A DNA stretch of 64,000 bases from Rhodococcus opacus (GTDB taxonomy: Bacteria; Actinomycetota; Actinomycetes; Mycobacteriales; Mycobacteriaceae): NCBI RefSeq assembly GCF_012396235.1, contig NZ_JAAXPA010000014.1:1-64000 (forward strand). The letters are read 5' to 3'. The notes under the pieces are model-generated. The model saw only the letters and a program-made list of their open reading frames with translations. It searched no databases and was not told the origin of the DNA. Both the position numbers and the translations under genes were made by a program. This document shows, piece by piece, positions 62,405 to 64,000 of the stretch; the first letter of the stretch is position 1, and each line of letters starts with the position of its first letter.

Positions 62405-63375
62405 GCGACCTGACGCACCTCGACAGTGAGGGCCGCGCCCGCATGGTCGATGTGAGCGCGAAAGCGGACACGACCCGAATCGCGGTGGCCGCGGGGCAAT
62501 TGGTCACCACACCCGCGGTGATCGAACTGGTCCGGGCCGACGATCTACCCAAGGCGGACGTTCTCGCGACGGCCAGGATCGCCGGGATCTCGGGGGCGAA
62601 GAAGACGTCCGAGCTGATTCCGTTGTGCCATCAGCTCGCGCTGTCCTCGGTGAAGCTGGAGTTCGGTTTCACCGACGATGCCATCACGATCGAGGCCACC
62701 GCGAAGACGAAGGGCCCGACGGGTGTCGAGATGGAGGCCCTCACCGCCGTGGCGGTGGCCGGATTGACGTTGCACGACATGGTGAAAGCCGTCGACCCTG
62801 CCGCGACACTGGACGGTGTCCGGTTGCTCACCAAGGACGGCGGCAAACGCGGACACTGGACGCGTGAGCAGCAGAGCACCGGAATCCCCACGGTGACATC
62901 GCGATCCGCGGCCGTTCTGGTCGCCTCGACCGGCGGCGCGAAGGGCACTCGGGAAGACACGACCGGCCCGGTGATCGCCGCATGGCTCGAGGACCGTGGC
63001 TTCACCACCCGGGGTCCGCTGGTCTACGCGGACGCCGACATCGCGGCCGGCCTCGCCGACGCACTGTCCGGCAATCCGGCGCTGATCATCAGCACCGGCG
63101 GCACCGGCGTCTCCCCTACGGATGCGACCCCGGAGGCCACCCGCGCGGTGCTCGACCGCGAACTGCCCGGTGTGGCCGACGCCATCCGGAATCGCGGGAC
63201 GGAGGTCACCCCGCACGCCTCGCTGAGCCGCGGACTCGCGGGTGTGGCGAACGGCACAGTCGTGGTGAATCTCCCCGGTTCGCCGGGCGGCGTCAAGGAC
63301 GGATTGTCCGTCCTCGACCCCATCGTCGACCATCTCCTCGCTCAGGTCGCCGGCGGAGGTGCGCACGATGCCTGA
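62401..63375 (+). CDS. Fused MoaC-MoaB/MogA molybdenum cofactor protein
   Basis: A 324-residue fusion. Residues 1-155 are MoaC (cyclic pyranopterin monophosphate synthase) with KKTSELIPLCHQLALSSVKL, GVEMEALTAVAVAGLTLHDM and TKDGGKRG. Residues 170-324 are the MogA/MoaB adenylyltransferase fold with AAVLVASTGGAKGTREDTTG, LIISTGGTGVSPTDATPEAT and VVNLPGSPGGVKDGL. In M. tuberculosis these are separate genes (moaC2, mog). ATG overlaps the moeA stop, and its own stop overlaps moaE by eight bases. Confidence 0.93.
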   Translation: MSDLTHLDSEGRARMVDVSAKADTTRIAVAAGQLVTTPAVIELVRADDLPKADVLATARIAGISGAKKTSELIPLCHQLALSSVKLEFGFTDDAITIEATAKTKGPTGVEMEALTAVAVAGLTLHDMVKAVDPAATLDGVRLLTKDGGKRGHWTREQQSTGIPTVTSRSAAVLVASTGGAKGTREDTTGPVIAAWLEDRGFTTRGPLVYADADIAAGLADALSGNPALIISTGGTGVSPTDATPEATRAVLDRELPGVADAIRNRGTEVTPHASLSRGLAGVANGTVVVNLPGSPGGVKDGLSVLDPIVDHLLAQVAGGGAHDA

Positions 63376-63781
63376 CATCCTCGCCCAGATCTCGGATCAA
63401 CCCCTCGATCCCGCCGTCGTCGACGCCGCCGTGGCCGGGCCCGAGCACGGCGCCGTCGTGGTGTTCACCGGAGTCGTGCGCAATCACGATGGCGGACAAT
63501 CCGTTTCGGACCTCGAATACCAGTCGCACCCGGACGCCGAACGCTTCCTCCGTACCGTCTGCGAGGAGGTCGCGGCGTCCACCGGACTGCCCGTGGCGGC
63601 CATCCACCGGGTCGGATCCCTCACCGTCGGCGACCTCGCGGTGGTCGCCGCAGTCGCCGCACCACACCGCGCCGAGGCGTTCGCCGCGTGCGCCGAACTG
63701 GTGGAGCGCATCAAGCACGAGGTACCCATCTGGAAGCGGCAGAAATTCGCCGACGGGGCCTCGGAATGGGTCGGTTTGTGA
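63368..63781 (+). CDS. moaE: Molybdopterin synthase large subunit MoaE
   Basis: A 137-residue MoaE. It has AVVVFTGVVRNHDGGQSVSD, LEYQSHPDAERFL, AIHRVGSLTVGDLAVVAAVA and the catalytic-lysine region IKHEVPIWKRQKFADG. It joins MoaD to add two sulfurs to the pterin. ATG at 63368 has GGAGG eight bases upstream and overlaps the end of the moaCB gene. It is last of the moeA-moaCB-moaE operon. Confidence 0.95.
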   Translation: MPDILAQISDQPLDPAVVDAAVAGPEHGAVVVFTGVVRNHDGGQSVSDLEYQSHPDAERFLRTVCEEVAASTGLPVAAIHRVGSLTVGDLAVVAAVAAPHRAEAFAACAELVERIKHEVPIWKRQKFADGASEWVGL

Positions 63782-64000
63782 CTCCTCGGTCGGACCGTTC
63801 GGCTGCCACCGGGTAGAGTGGCGATCACTAGGTGACCACGACGGTCATCCAGCGTCGTAGAACGCATTCAGTTCGGTCACCCGAATCCTGTTGGATGTGC
63901 ACCACCGCATCCGCTCTTCTTACGGCGAAGAAGCTTGCCGACCGGCAACGCCGCCAACCTGTGCTCGAGCTCCGACGGAGACCTTCCGTATCGGCCCTCC
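63782..64000 (+). other. Region after moaE: probable start of a structured leader RNA (cut by edge)
   Basis: No complete gene. A -10-like TAGAGT at 63814-63819 precedes about 175 bases rich in local hairpins on the plus strand: ACGACG/CGTCGT (63838-63858), TTCGG/CCGAA (63872-63885), GGATG/CATCC (63893-63912), CTTCTT/AAGAAG (63916-63933), TTGCC/GGCAA (63935-63948). In M. tuberculosis the gene beside moaE2 is rpfA, and actinobacterial rpf genes often carry long cyclic-di-AMP riboswitch leaders, so such a leader is possible. A GTG frame open from 63832 to the edge gives no recognisable protein. Confidence 0.4.

Overview
The window is high-GC actinobacterial chromosome. Gene content and order match the Mycobacterium tuberculosis Rv3001c-Rv3053c region closely (ilvC-ilvN-ilvB-cfp6, doxX, lppZ, gatB-pfkA-gatA-gatC, ACT protein, ligA, mnmA-iscS, etfBA, the Rv3030-Rv3041c run, serB2-ctaD-fecB, nrdF-nrdE-nrdI-nrdH), and a molybdenum-cofactor cluster follows. 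Together with paralogues and insertions that mycobacteria lack at these places, this points to Rhodococcus, most likely the R. opacus/R. jostii group. That assignment is inference from recognised families; no database search was possible. I saw no IS elements, tRNA or rRNA genes, CRISPR arrays or prophage. This is conserved core chromosome with a few inserted cassettes.

Layout. 1-5.3 kb: branched-chain amino acid genes (ilvC partial, ilvN, ilvB with a leader-peptide attenuator, ilvD) and a CFP-6-like membrane protein. 5.6-9.3 kb: amino-acid permease, DoxX, LppZ-like lipoprotein. 9.4-18 kb: gatB, pfkA, gatA and gatC, split by a cassette holding a NarL-type two-component system and a phospholipase A2/hydrolase pair. 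18-29 kb: ABM, ACT and GNAT proteins, then a long minus-strand run (two acyltransferases, cysteine desulfurase, mnmA, a short MetE-like protein, ligA), then etfBA. 29-40 kb: counterpart of the mycobacterial methylglucose-lipopolysaccharide cluster (methyltransferase, GH57, GT4, LbH acetyltransferase, PQQ-propeller lipoprotein, two more methyltransferases), enoyl-CoA hydratase, Nudix and an ABC ATPase. 40-50 kb: glgX, YczE-like protein, PTH2-like protein, serB, ctaD, and an iron module under an IdeR-type box. 50-54.3 kb: class Ib ribonucleotide reductase genes with paired NrdR boxes. 54.6-59.8 kb: siderophore-interacting protein, FMN reductase/TetR pair, META lipoprotein, nucleosidase, ammonia-type NadE, SDR. 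59.8-63.8 kb: moaD-moaA divergent from moeA-moaCB-moaE. The last 219 bases look like the start of a structured leader.

Three regulatory themes stand out. First, more than fifteen start codons have a TANNNT-type -10 hexamer ending 6-8 bases upstream and no Shine-Dalgarno, the signature of leaderless mRNAs; one of them is the ilv leader peptide. Second, several strong palindromes look like operators (ETF promoter, FMN-reductase/TetR gap, histidine kinase promoter, permease promoter, IdeR box, NrdR pair). Third, one 40-base palindrome occurs twice (after the PQQ lipoprotein and between nrdE and nrdF), and three convergent gene pairs end in the same four-base CTAG overlap.
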